This document shows, piece after piece, positions 8,913 to 18,174 of a DNA stretch of 40,686 nt. The notes under the pieces are model-generated. The model had not been told where the DNA came from, made no database searches, and saw only the letters and a list, made by a program, of their open reading frames with translations. The DNA is taken from the NCBI GenBank assembly GCA_024680925.1, contig JAILBM010000350.1:1-40686 (forward strand), in the 5' to 3' direction. The DNA comes from Butyrivibrio sp. (lineage in GTDB: Bacteria > Bacillota > Clostridia > Lachnospirales > Lachnospiraceae). The position numbers were made by a program, and so were the translations under genes. The number at the start of each line of letters is the position of its first letter. Position 1 is the first letter of the stretch.

Positions 8913-10064
8913 TTACCATTCCTTAGAGCCAAGATATTCATAAGCCTCAGCTTCAGCTTCAAGTATTTCCTCAACCGAAGGATTCTGAATCACCTTATGA
9001 TGATCCATGGCTTCGCTTATCATATCGTATATTTCAAGGAATCTGATTTTTTCCTGAAGGAACATCTTAACAGCCATTTCATTGGCGGCATTAAATACTG
9101 TAGGAAGACTTCCGCCGACTCTTGCTGCATCATAGGCAAGCTTAAGTCCTACAAAGGTATCTGTATCAGGCTTTTCAAAAGTAATGCAGCCAAGCTCATA
9201 AAAGTCCAGTCTCTTTTCGTCCATAAATACTCTGTCAGGATAAAAAAGAGCATACTGAATAGGAAGCTTCATATCCGGAACTCCAAGCTGTGCCATTACA
9301 GAGCCATCCACATACTGTACCATGGAATGGATAATACTCTGAGGCTGAACAACAACCTGAATCTGATCAAGTGATACATCAAAAAGCCACTTGGCTTCCA
9401 TAACTTCAAGTCCCTTATTTACAAGGGAAGCTGAATCTATAGTAACCTTAGGTCCCATGCTCCAGTTAGGATGCTTTAGAGCATCACTTGCTCTCATATT
9501 CTCAAGCTCAGATCTCTTCTTGCCTCTGAATGGGCCACCTGATGCTGTAAGAAGAATCTTTTCAAGTTTCTTTTTCGGTTCTCCGTTTAAGGACTGAAAA
9601 ATAGCACTATGTTCTGAATCTACAGGAAGAATAGCCACATTCATTTCCTTTGCAAGAGGCATTATTATATGTCCTGCAGTTACAAGAGTCTCCTTATTGG
9701 CAAGTGCTATATCCTTTCCACTTCTGATGGCTGCTATAGTAGGTCTGATACCAATCATTCCTACCACTGCAGTAAGTACTGTATCTGCTTCAGGCACCTG
9801 AACCATTTCTATAAGTCCATCCATGCCTTCCATAATCTCCACAGGCATGTCAGCAAGCTTAACCTTCAAATCCTGTGCAGCCTTGGGATCAAACATGGTA
9901 ACATACTTTGGTCTGAATTCTCTTACCTGTTTTTCAACCATATCTACATTTGTATTTGCAGCAAGGCCTATTATTTCAAGGTCTTCTCTATTAGCTCTTA
10001 CAACGTCCAGCGTCTGAGTACCTATAGATCCTGTTGAGCCTAAAAGTATCAGCTTTCTACCCAT
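8913..10064 (-). CDS. dxr: 1-deoxy-D-xylulose-5-phosphate reductoisomerase
   Basis: LLGSTGSIGTQTLDVVR, LPVDSEHSAIFQSL, ASGGPFRG, HPNWSMGPKVTIDSASLVNKGLEVMEAKWLF. Confidence 0.97.
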   Translation of the reverse strand: MGRKLILLGSTGSIGTQTLDVVRANREDLEIIGLAANTNVDMVEKQVREFRPKYVTMFDPKAAQDLKVKLADMPVEIMEGMDGLIEMVQVPEADTVLTAVVGMIGIRPTIAAIRSGKDIALANKETLVTAGHIIMPLAKEMNVAILPVDSEHSAIFQSLNGEPKKKLEKILLTASGGPFRGKKRSELENMRASDALKHPNWSMGPKVTIDSASLVNKGLEVMEAKWLFDVSLDQIQVVVQPQSIIHSMVQYVDGSVMAQLGVPDMKLPIQYALFYPDRVFMDEKRLDFYELGCITFEKPDTDTFVGLKLAYDAARVGGSLPTVFNAANEMAVKMFLQEKIRFLEIYDMISEAMDHHKVIQNPSVEEILEAEAEAYEYLGSKEW

Positions 10065-10084
10065 TTAATCAATTCCTCCAAATA

Positions 10085-10903
10085 TTACTTTAACAGTAGT
10101 GCGGCAAGGGCATATATCATAGGTGCCACAAAAATCACACTGTCAAATCTATCCATAATTCCGCCATGTCCCGGAATTATATTTCCATAATCCTTAATAT
10201 CATGATCCCTTTTTATGCCCGAAGCTGCAAGATCGCCTATCTGAGCAACTATGGAAGCTGCAAAGGTTATCAACATGAAAGCCGGAATTATAGTGTTATT
10301 ATGCACCTTAAATGTGGATAAAATGTATCCAAATACAGCTCCGGTGATAACACTGGCAACCATGCCTCCAATTGAGCCTTCAATAGTCTTTTTTGGTGAT
10401 AAAACCGGAGCAAGCTTATGTTTACCAAAAGCTCTTCCGGCAAGATATGCAAAGGTATCACATATCCATGCAACAAAAGGAATCCAGCAAATATACGGTC
10501 CATATCCATCTGCAATGCGAAGCATATAAATAAATGAAAGCATTACAGGTGCATATACAAAACAAAATACCGCTGAAATAGCCTGACTTGCTTTATATTT
10601 AGGAAAAGAAAACACATAAGCCGACATTACGGCAAGAAAAGTAAACATTACAGAAATAATAAAGTATTTGGAATCTCCGTAAATCACCATAAGAATATAG
10701 TGCAGAGCTATTCCCAGATACCCCATCATCTCCAGTATATTTATTTTTTTATCCTTTGTATGTACTCCGCATGCCTTTGAAAGCTCATTATAAGCTATGC
10801 ACGAAAGCACAAACAAAACCCCTGCCATAATATAACCACCTGCCAGTAATACTACTAGAAGTGATATAGCTATTATCACACCGCTAATTACTCTGGTTTT
10901 CAC
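10085..10903 (-). CDS. cdsA: Phosphatidate cytidylyltransferase
   Basis: Polytopic protein ending with [45 protein letters not shown]-like CDP-DAG synthase signature. Confidence 0.95.
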   Translation of the reverse strand: [272 protein letters not shown]

Positions 10904-10929
10904 AATAAGGTTCTCCCTTTTATGCTATT

Positions 10930-11670
10930 TTATTTATCTTCCTTGTCCTGCAAGAGACCACCGTACTTTCTGTCTCTTTTACCATAAGAATCGACTGCCA
11001 TTTGCAGCTGCTCTTTATCAAAATCAGGCCATGCTACCTGAGCATAATAAAACTCGGTGTAGGCACACTGCCACAAGAGATAATTGGATATGCGCTGCTC
11101 TCCACAAGTCCTTATCATAAGATCAGGATCAGGCAGCTCCCGGGTGTCCAGATTTTTACTGATCATCTCTTCAGTAATATCCTCTGCCTTAAGCTCGCCC
11201 TTTGCGCACTTTTCCGCAAGCTTTCTTACAGCTCTTGTTATTTCATCCCTGCTTCCGTAATTTATAGCAATAGTAAACTGAAGACCGGTATTACCTGCTG
11301 TTGTGGTCTCAAGCTCTTCAATTGCATTTTTTATATCATCTGAGAGTCTGCTTCTCTCACCTATTACACGACATCTTACGTTGTTCTTCATAGACTTCTT
11401 GATACTTGTCTTAAGATACTGACGAAGAATTGTCATAAGTGCGGAAACCTCAGTCTCAGGTCTGTTCCAGTTTTCAGTTGAAAAAGCATATACCGTAAGG
11501 TACTTAATGCCCATATCACGAGCTACCTCAAGTATATCTTCTACTGCCTTAGCGCCCTGCATATGTCCGTAATTACGAGGCATACCCTTTGCCTTGGCCC
11601 ATCTTCCGTTACCATCAAGTATTATAGCCACATGCTGTGGAATTTTCTTTTCATCTGTCATATATGTCAC
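10930..11670 (-). CDS. uppS: Isoprenyl transferase (undecaprenyl diphosphate synthase)
   Basis: HVAIILDGNGRWAKAKGMPRNYGHMQGA, FSTENWNRP, PDPDLMIRTCGEQRISNYLLWQCAYTEFYY. Confidence 0.96.
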   Translation of the reverse strand: MTYMTDEKKIPQHVAIILDGNGRWAKAKGMPRNYGHMQGAKAVEDILEVARDMGIKYLTVYAFSTENWNRPETEVSALMTILRQYLKTSIKKSMKNNVRCRVIGERSRLSDDIKNAIEELETTTAGNTGLQFTIAINYGSRDEITRAVRKLAEKCAKGELKAEDITEEMISKNLDTRELPDPDLMIRTCGEQRISNYLLWQCAYTEFYYAQVAWPDFDKEQLQMAVDSYGKRDRKYGGLLQDKEDK

Positions 11671-11681
11671 CTAAACATAGA

Positions 11682-11704
11682 GGCTGAAGCTCTTCGCTCC
11701 AGCC
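11682..11704 (-). other. Short GC-rich hairpin between uppS and frr
   Basis: GGCTGAAGC...GCTCCAGCC, stem of about 9 bp including one G-U in the minus transcript; possible attenuator or processing site. Confidence 0.5.
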
Positions 11705-11730
11705 CCATAAACCTTCATGTTATATCGAAA

Positions 11731-12282
11731 TCAAACCTTCATGATTTCTTTGTTCTTTTCTTCTACTACAGAATCAATGTTCTTAATGAACTTATCTGTA
11801 AGCTTCTGAAGCTCATCCTCAAGATCTGAAATTTCATCCTCGGAAACCTCTGTTCCCTTAAGCTTCTTAAATGCCTCATTACCATCACGTCTGATATTAC
11901 GAACAGCAACCTTGGCATCCTCACCTTTTTTCTTAATATCCTTAGCAAGCTGTTTTCTTCTTTCCTCTGTAAGCTCAGGGAAAATAAGTCTGATAACAGC
12001 GCCGTCATTACTTGGTGTAATTCCAAGATCAGACATCATAAGAGCCTTTTCAATATCCTTGATAAGAGCCTTATCCCAAGGTGCAATCTGAATCATGCGG
12101 GCCTCAGGAACAGAAACATTACCAACCTGCTGGATTGGTGTAGGTGTTCCGTAGTAATCAACCTTTATTTTATCAAGAACATGTGGATTGGCACGGCCTG
12201 CTCTTATAGCCTGTAAATCTTCGACAAGAAAATTATATGCCTTTTCCATTTTTTCATTATAAGCTTTTATTCTTTCGTTCAT
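11731..12282 (-). CDS. frr: Ribosome recycling factor
   Basis: LQAIRAGRANPHVLDKIKVDYYGTPTPIQQVGNVSVPEARMIQIAPWD. Confidence 0.97.
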   Translation of the reverse strand: MNERIKAYNEKMEKAYNFLVEDLQAIRAGRANPHVLDKIKVDYYGTPTPIQQVGNVSVPEARMIQIAPWDKALIKDIEKALMMSDLGITPSNDGAVIRLIFPELTEERRKQLAKDIKKKGEDAKVAVRNIRRDGNEAFKKLKGTEVSEDEISDLEDELQKLTDKFIKNIDSVVEEKNKEIMKV

Positions 12283-12300
12283 GGTATTCCTTTCCGTTAC

Positions 12301-12996
12301 TTAGTCACAAGTAACTGTTGTGCCATTAAAATCGCCACTTGCTGCCTTTACAATACTGTTTTCTTCCTGTAATGCAAAAACTCTCATTGGCATCTTATTA
12401 TCTCTTGCAAGAATAGATGCAGTCATATCAACTACCTGAAGATTATTGGCTACAACTTCATCTATTGTAAGCTTATCATAGCGTTTAGCATTCGGATTCT
12501 TGGCAGGATCACTGTCATAAACACCATCAACCGCTTTTGCAAGAAGCAGAACATCTGCTTCAACTTCAACTGCTCTGAGAACAACTCCTGTATCGGTTGA
12601 AAAATATGGATGTCCTGTACCACCCGCAAAGAATACTACCATACCCTTAGAGAAATACTTATTAGCCCTGTCCTTGGAGAAAAGCTTTGTAAATGATCCG
12701 CACTCAAAAGGTGTCAGAATATTTGTAAGTATGCCCTCGCTTCTAAATATCTCTGAGACATAAATACAGTTCATGATAGTAGCAAGCATACCAATCTGAT
12801 CAGCCTTAACCCTGTCAATATTTTCACTGGTACGGCCTCTCCAGAAATTGCCGCCTCCAATAACAATACCAACCTCAGTTCCGGCATCAACAAGCTGTTT
12901 TACCTGCAATGCCACCTTTCTGACAGTTTCCTCATCGAAGCCTGTCTTTTTACTGCCTGCAAGAGCTTCTCCGCTTAGCTTTAATAATATTCTCAT
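12301..12996 (-). CDS. pyrH: UMP kinase
   Basis: MRILLKLSGEALAG, VIGGGNFWRGR, ATIMNCIYVSEIFRSEG. Start set at MRILLKLS rather than the upstream in-frame Met of the ORF track. Confidence 0.96.
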   Translation of the reverse strand: MRILLKLSGEALAGSKKTGFDEETVRKVALQVKQLVDAGTEVGIVIGGGNFWRGRTSENIDRVKADQIGMLATIMNCIYVSEIFRSEGILTNILTPFECGSFTKLFSKDRANKYFSKGMVVFFAGGTGHPYFSTDTGVVLRAVEVEADVLLLAKAVDGVYDSDPAKNPNAKRYDKLTIDEVVANNLQVVDMTASILARDNKMPMRVFALQEENSIVKAASGDFNGTTVTCD

Positions 12997-13050
12997 ATAT
13001 ATCTCCATTTTATACTGATGTATTAACCGCAAATATAAGCCGGTTTTTCA

Positions 13051-14037
13051 TCATCTATTTTTACTACTCTTAAGTCCTTCAAAGAATTCAGCAGGATTAA
13101 CTTCAGCATATGACTGTGAGCACATACCTTCGATAACAGCACCATTGTTGATCTGAACTGACTGAGACCTGATATTACCCATAACAATAGCTGTGGTATC
13201 AAGGATAACAGGTCCGTGAACATCAATGTCACCCTTAACAGCACCTGCGATAACTGCACTTGTAGCATATATATTGCCTACAATTACTGTACTCTGTCCA
13301 ACCTTAGCAGATCCGTTACTGCGAACCTCACCTGTGATTCTTGCATTCTCTGCATAAATCTCTGCAGCCTTGGAATCACCATCAATTTCTCCTGTGATAT
13401 TAAGCTTTCCAAGAGCTGTTACATTACCTGTCACCTTTCCTACAAGGTCAAGAGAACCGGTTGTCTGGATATCACCGGAAATCACCATATTCTCTGTAAT
13501 AACCGCAGTTTCATCTGTAGCTGACATCTGTTCAAATTCCATTGTTTCAAATCCCCCGTCATTCTTACTTTCTGTTTCTATATTAGTCTCCTGTGCAATC
13601 GTATCCTCAATATGTTCCTTGCCGATAGCTTCGATAGCACTGAGAGTTTCCTTTACCTCATCAACCTTTTGAACTTCTTCCTGTACCCCTGCGTCAAGAT
13701 TTGCCGTAATATAGTCAACAGGTTCAGGTTGTTTTTCTTCAACAACCTCTTCTTCAGGCTTTGCAACCTCCGGCTGTATAACAACAGCTTCCGCCTCTTC
13801 TTCCTCAACCGGTGCCGCAATCTCTTCAGATGCTGTATTAACAACCGTCTCTTCAAGTTTTAAATCATCCAGACGATTAAGCATACTACCTAAATCCTCT
13901 TTCTTTTTTGAAGAAGCGGATGACTTATTAGCAGAATTCTCAGCATCCAGGGCTTTGGCATCTTCATTAGTATCCTCTGGCATTAAAGTATTAACTGCCT
14001 GAGACAGATCGCTTTTCAGCTCTGAAAAAAATCCCAT
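13051..14037 (-). CDS. Bactofilin / polymer-forming cytoskeletal protein with long acidic N-terminal extension
   Basis: C-terminal half shows beta-helix turns (ITENMVISGDIQTTGSLDLVGKVTGNVTALGKLNITGEIDGDSKAAEIYAENARITGEVRSNG) typical of bactofilins. GGAGG lies 8 nt upstream of ATG at 14037. Confidence 0.9.
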   Translation of the reverse strand: MGFFSELKSDLSQAVNTLMPEDTNEDAKALDAENSANKSSASSKKKEDLGSMLNRLDDLKLEETVVNTASEEIAAPVEEEEAEAVVIQPEVAKPEEEVVEEKQPEPVDYITANLDAGVQEEVQKVDEVKETLSAIEAIGKEHIEDTIAQETNIETESKNDGGFETMEFEQMSATDETAVITENMVISGDIQTTGSLDLVGKVTGNVTALGKLNITGEIDGDSKAAEIYAENARITGEVRSNGSAKVGQSTVIVGNIYATSAVIAGAVKGDIDVHGPVILDTTAIVMGNIRSQSVQINNGAVIEGMCSQSYAEVNPAEFFEGLKSSKNR

Positions 14038-14062
14038 CTCGTGATCCTCCATTTCACTTTTC

Positions 14063-15037
14063 TCATTTGTTTTTGATATGTTGAACCGGTAACGTATCTT
14101 CCGTTATCGGGACTATCACTGTAGCATCCATCTGCTGTATCTGTTCTATTATCTCCGGAAGAGCCTCTACCGTAGTATGCTTATCCGCGGCATCATGCAT
14201 CAGAATAACAACATTGGAATATTTATCGACGCTGCTCATTACATTATTTACTATTTCATCTTTTGTTTTTCCTGAATCCGCGTCACCACAGGAAACATTC
14301 CAGTCAAAATAAGTAATGTTGGATTTATTAAGATAATCTATAAGTACTGCCATATCCACATCGCTCACTTTATTGGAGCTTCCACCGGGAAACCTGTACA
14401 AGTTGGTCCATACACCGGTATTTTCATATATAAAAGTCTGAAGCTTATGAAGATCGGTCTGGAAATTATCAAGCGAACTGTATATTTCCCCATATTTATG
14501 ACTGTAAGAATGCATACCTATGGAATGACCTTCATCAGTAATTCTTTCATACATCTCAAGATATTTATCCTGTTCCCTGCCAACTACAAAAAAAGTAGCT
14601 TTGACATTATACTCTTTGAGTATATCCAGAATTTCTCCCGTGTATATACTGGGTCCGTCGTCAAAGGTAAGATAAACTCTTCTGATATCATCAATGGCAT
14701 CGCTGTCATCATCATCCGTATCTTCTGTAACAGGACTTTGCTCATCATTTTCAGTCTGCTCTTCTTCCTGAGCATTTAAAGACCCGTCAAGTATCATAGT
14801 AGATTCCTGATCCACAACCAAAGTCCGTTCCTGATAATGTTCATGATACCATTCCAAATCTGCTTTCGCATTTTTTAAGCTGGCGCTTAGCCTGTCGCAG
14901 GTTACTGCCAGAGCTACACTTACGCATAAAGGAATAATAATTGCACCGGAAATGGTTCCAATTATCATTTTTCTTAATCTTGCCACCCTTTCAGAGGGTT
15001 GCCTGTCATTGTTTTGAGCCCCGTTTTCTGCCTGCAT
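14063..15037 (-). CDS. Membrane-anchored polysaccharide deacetylase (NodB family)
   Basis: RRVYLTFDDGPSIYTGEILDILKEYNVKATFFVVG, GMHSYSHKYG, RFPGGSSN, ILMHDA; one N-terminal TM. Start chosen at MQAENG (GGGAG spaced 9 nt); the longer ORF start at 15100 would overlap a promoter-like TATACT. Confidence 0.9.
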   Translation of the reverse strand: MQAENGAQNNDRQPSERVARLRKMIIGTISGAIIIPLCVSVALAVTCDRLSASLKNAKADLEWYHEHYQERTLVVDQESTMILDGSLNAQEEEQTENDEQSPVTEDTDDDDSDAIDDIRRVYLTFDDGPSIYTGEILDILKEYNVKATFFVVGREQDKYLEMYERITDEGHSIGMHSYSHKYGEIYSSLDNFQTDLHKLQTFIYENTGVWTNLYRFPGGSSNKVSDVDMAVLIDYLNKSNITYFDWNVSCGDADSGKTKDEIVNNVMSSVDKYSNVVILMHDAADKHTTVEALPEIIEQIQQMDATVIVPITEDTLPVQHIKNK

Positions 15038-15165
15038 TGCATAGTTCTCCCATAATCTAACAGAATTAAGTATATCATATCTGTCAGAATAAAAAAACAA
15101 TTAAGGTTTAAAATATATCTTGGTAAAAATGCTTATTATATAGCGCCAAATCGCCTTATTGTTGT

Positions 15166-15867
15166 TCATTTATCCAATATAAGTGCAGGCTTAAATACCA
15201 GAAAATCTCCCGAAACAAGACTGTATTTTATTCCATCCACTTTTCCCAAAAGGCTGTCATGAAAACGATCTTTGCCATGGCAGTGGGCATAGACAATCTG
15301 TTCTACTCCGTAGGCCTTGGCAATCATGGTAAATCTGCTTTCCTTTTTGCCAATTTCCGTTGGGGGATAATGAAGAAACATGATAAATTTCTCATATCCG
15401 TCTGCCACTGCGGCATCAAAGGATGCTCTAAGCCGCTTACATTCCCTTTCGATGATCATCTCACAGTGTTCACGGGTATCTTTTCCTTCATATACATATC
15501 CCTTGGTACCCACTATGGCATAGTCGCCGTAAGGATAATAATTATTTTGCAAAAAAAAGAGTCTGTCCCTGTACTCATCATTTAGTCTGTCAGTTTTCTT
15601 GGCATCCCAGAACATATCATGATTACCGCGGATCATTACTTTTTTACCGGGAAGGTCACAGATAAATTCCAGATCTTCTCTGCAATCCCTAAGCTTTCTT
15701 CCCCAGGAATGATCTCCCACAACCACCACTGTATCCTCAGGCTTTACCACCTTATTCCAGTATTTCTCTATTTTCTTTTCGTGCTTTTCCCACACACCGC
15801 CATATATATCCATGGTCTTATCACACTGAAAAGCCAGATGCAGATCGCCTATTGCATATAATGCCAT
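15166..15867 (-). CDS. Metallophosphoesterase (calcineurin-like)
   Basis: IGDLHLAF, VVVGDHSWG, MIRGNHDMFW, MFLHYPPT, YAHCHGK. Confidence 0.9.
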   Translation of the reverse strand: MALYAIGDLHLAFQCDKTMDIYGGVWEKHEKKIEKYWNKVVKPEDTVVVVGDHSWGRKLRDCREDLEFICDLPGKKVMIRGNHDMFWDAKKTDRLNDEYRDRLFFLQNNYYPYGDYAIVGTKGYVYEGKDTREHCEMIIERECKRLRASFDAAVADGYEKFIMFLHYPPTEIGKKESRFTMIAKAYGVEQIVYAHCHGKDRFHDSLLGKVDGIKYSLVSGDFLVFKPALILDK

Positions 15868-15894
15868 ACAATTCTCCAAAATAAATAAACAAGT

Positions 15895-16059
15895 TTACTG
15901 TTCTTTTAATCTATGACTTTTTGTCGTTTTGCTCCAAAAGTCATGCAAATAGGCCATTTGAAGGCGACTAACGTCGCAGGGCCTATTTGCCTCTTGAATC
16001 ACTTTCTTACGAAACCCGCAGTAAATGCGGATTTCTGTAATTAACGTACAAGAATACAT
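15895..16059 (-). other. 54-aa open frame (MYSCTLITEIRIYCGFRKKVIQEANRPCDVSRLQMAYLHDFWSKTTKSHRLKEQ) coincident with the triple-hairpin element; coding status uncertain
   Basis: Hand translation of the reverse complement, 55 codons including TAA with no internal stop. No clear Shine-Dalgarno. Confidence 0.35.
15913..16035. repeat. Compact element of three consecutive inverted repeats (candidate interspersed repeat or structured RNA)
   Basis: ATGACTTTT(15913-15921)/AAAAGTCAT(15936-15944); GCAAATAGGCC(15945-15955)/GGCCTATTTGC(15980-15990) with nested GCGAC-TAAC-GTCGC; GAAACCCGCA(16011-16020)/TGCGGATTTC(16026-16035) with one mismatch. Confidence 0.85.
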
Positions 16060-16071
16060 TCATTAATTAAA

Positions 16072-16113
16072 AATACCTATACCGGACCATTTTTTCAACC
16101 CGGTATAGGTATT
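16072..16113 (-). terminator. Intrinsic terminator (bidirectional shape) downstream of the 605-aa surface protein
   Basis: AATACCTATACCGG / CCGGTATAGGTATT, flanked by T-rich (+) and A-rich tracts. Confidence 0.9.
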
Positions 16114-16164
16114 ATTTTTTCATCATTTAAATCAGGCAGCTATGTAATATCATTTTACTTCAAA

Positions 16165-17982
16165 TTACTGCTTTTTGCGAAATACGAAGAACAAGGATCC
16201 TGCAATCACTGCAAGAACAGCAACAAACGCAGCCACGAGGCCTGTACTTGAAGATTCCTCTGTAGTTTCTGCTGTATCTGCTGTTTCTGTTTCAGCCACT
16301 ACTGTTTCTGTCTGAGCTTCTGTAGAAACTGCCTCTGAGGCATTTTCTTCAAGAGATGAAGAACCTGTAACAACTGTAAGTTCTTCAGGAACCTCTACTT
16401 CATAATCTTCCCAGGCAACTGTTTCAAGCGCGCCTGATAAGTCTGCTTCCTCACTGTAAGAATCAACTGTAATTGTGTATTCACTTGTGCCCTCTACATA
16501 AGTTGTACCGTCAGAACCCTCGATTGTTACTGTGTTACCGGACTCATCAACTATTGTTCCGGCATTATAAAGATTGGTAATTGTTGAATCTCCTGTAACT
16601 GTCCAGATTGAAGTTTCATCTATATAAACATTTGCATATCCGTCTGAGCCTTCTCCCGCGCAGGATTCATCATCAATGATTGCGCCTGTAAGAGTGCTTC
16701 CGTCTGTCATATAAAAATCAAGTGTTGAAATACTGTCCCAGATAACATCCCCTGACATTACCTGATCAATGGCAGTAAAGTTACACTGTGATCCGTTTGC
16801 TCCTGATGTACCCCAGCCACGCTGATTTTCATTACCGGTAACCTTTAAGAAAAATTCACTGTCATCAGCTGCTGTTATGTCTACACTGTTTAGCAAAATA
16901 GAACACTCAGTATTGGTTGTATAAAAAAGTCCTCCGTTTTTGGACGTAAGACTTCCGTCTACCATATAAAAGCTTGAATTACCAACCTCTGAATCTCCTG
17001 ACATACTCTGGTACAAAATAACAGACCAAGTACAGTCATTCTGATCCTGATCGGGCATATTACTTACAAGGTCCGTATCAAAAAGTCTAAGTGTATTAAG
17101 GCCTTCTATACATATACCCTCTGAACCTGTTGCCTCTAAGCTGGCATCATTTATTGAAATATCAGCAGTAACATAAACTGCAGGTGATCCGGTTCCGTTA
17201 GATGTATAAGTTCCGCCATCTACAACCATTGTACCACCGCCTCTGTCGGAACGGATTGCAGCTGCAGATTCACCGTTTGTTTCTACATCAAGATCCCAGG
17301 CATAAAGGGTTCCGCCGCCTGCCACATGAATACCGCCTGATGTATTCTGCGTAGTTGAAATTGTTGTTCCACCAATATAAGTAACGCCGTCGCCATATGA
17401 AAAAGCACCTGCGCCACCTGCCGAGTCTGTTGTTATGGTTCCACCATTTACATAAGTTGTTCCGTCTGTTGTAAGGATTGCGGCTCCGACACCGTAAAAG
17501 CTTGAGTTATCTCCTCCGGTACTGTCTTCGCTGTTTCTTGTAACTGTTGCATCATTAAGGACTACTGTAGCTGCATTTGAAATATTAACTGCATTTTCAT
17601 CTGTTCCTGTTGAATCATAGCTTTCGCCGTCTGTTGTTGTATCCTCAGTATAGGAAACCACGCTGTCCCATTCGGTTACTGCAGAGGATGAACCACCAGG
17701 CATTCCTCCGCCTTCTCCGCCTTCTCCCGGAGCTCCTCCTGATGGTGCACCACCTGATGGTGCTTCGCCCGATGGCATATCTCCTGATGGAGCTTCGCCC
17801 GATGGCATTTCTCCAGATGGAGCTTCTCCGCTCGGTGCTTCGCCTGAAGGTTTTCCTGTCTGCTGGTTACTTGTATCTGCCGCAAATACTGTAGCTGTTG
17901 TAATATTAGATGACATTGTTGCTGCTGCAACTGCCATTCCAAGAGTACCTGTAAGGACTTTACTTATGTGATTTGCTTTCAT
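16165..17982 (-). CDS. Secreted, membrane-anchored beta-helix surface protein with PSGEA-type repeat stalk
   Basis: Signal peptide, (E/G/D)(A/M)PSG repeats, beta-helix-like repetitive region (VVDGGTYTSNGTGSPAVYVTADISINDASLEATGSEGICIEGLN), C-terminal TM plus RKKQ without LPXTG. Confidence 0.85.
   Translation of the reverse strand: MKANHISKVLTGTLGMAVAAATMSSNITTATVFAADTSNQQTGKPSGEAPSGEAPSGEMPSGEAPSGDMPSGEAPSGGAPSGGAPGEGGEGGGMPGGSSSAVTEWDSVVSYTEDTTTDGESYDSTGTDENAVNISNAATVVLNDATVTRNSEDSTGGDNSSFYGVGAAILTTDGTTYVNGGTITTDSAGGAGAFSYGDGVTYIGGTTISTTQNTSGGIHVAGGGTLYAWDLDVETNGESAAAIRSDRGGGTMVVDGGTYTSNGTGSPAVYVTADISINDASLEATGSEGICIEGLNTLRLFDTDLVSNMPDQDQNDCTWSVILYQSMSGDSEVGNSSFYMVDGSLTSKNGGLFYTTNTECSILLNSVDITAADDSEFFLKVTGNENQRGWGTSGANGSQCNFTAIDQVMSGDVIWDSISTLDFYMTDGSTLTGAIIDDESCAGEGSDGYANVYIDETSIWTVTGDSTITNLYNAGTIVDESGNTVTIEGSDGTTYVEGTSEYTITVDSYSEEADLSGALETVAWEDYEVEVPEELTVVTGSSSLEENASEAVSTEAQTETVVAETETADTAETTEESSSTGLVAAFVAVLAVIAGSLFFVFRKKQ
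17697..17850 (-). repeat. Degenerate ~15-bp tandem repeats encoding PSGEA/PSGEM/PSGGA
   Basis: GGAGCTTCGCCCGATGGCAT... reiterated; translates to GEAPSGEAPSGEMPSGEAPSGDMPSGEAPSGGAPSGGAP. Confidence 0.85.
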
Positions 17983-18174
17983 TTACATAATCTCCTTTTT
18001 TATTTATATTTCAGCCTTTCAAATCTTTTTATACTTAAAAAGCCTCAATAGCTTGTTCACAAGTAATAAAATACGCCTTCATCCTTAACTCAACTTAAAA
18101 AGATACATAAAAAAATATAAATTCAATCTTTCTTCAATCTTTCAATGCTATATTTATAATTTTTTCCTGCACAA

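Noticed and set aside
15038-15100. N-terminal extension of the polysaccharide deacetylase (MFFYSDRYDILN...)
   Set aside because: Begins at a non-ATG codon and overlaps promoter-like TATACT; MQAENG with GGGAG upstream is a better start.
17610-17942. ORFs opposite/overlapping the PSGEA repeat region
   Set aside because: Generated by the repetitive codons of the authentic surface protein; low-complexity Arg/Leu or His/Glu strings.
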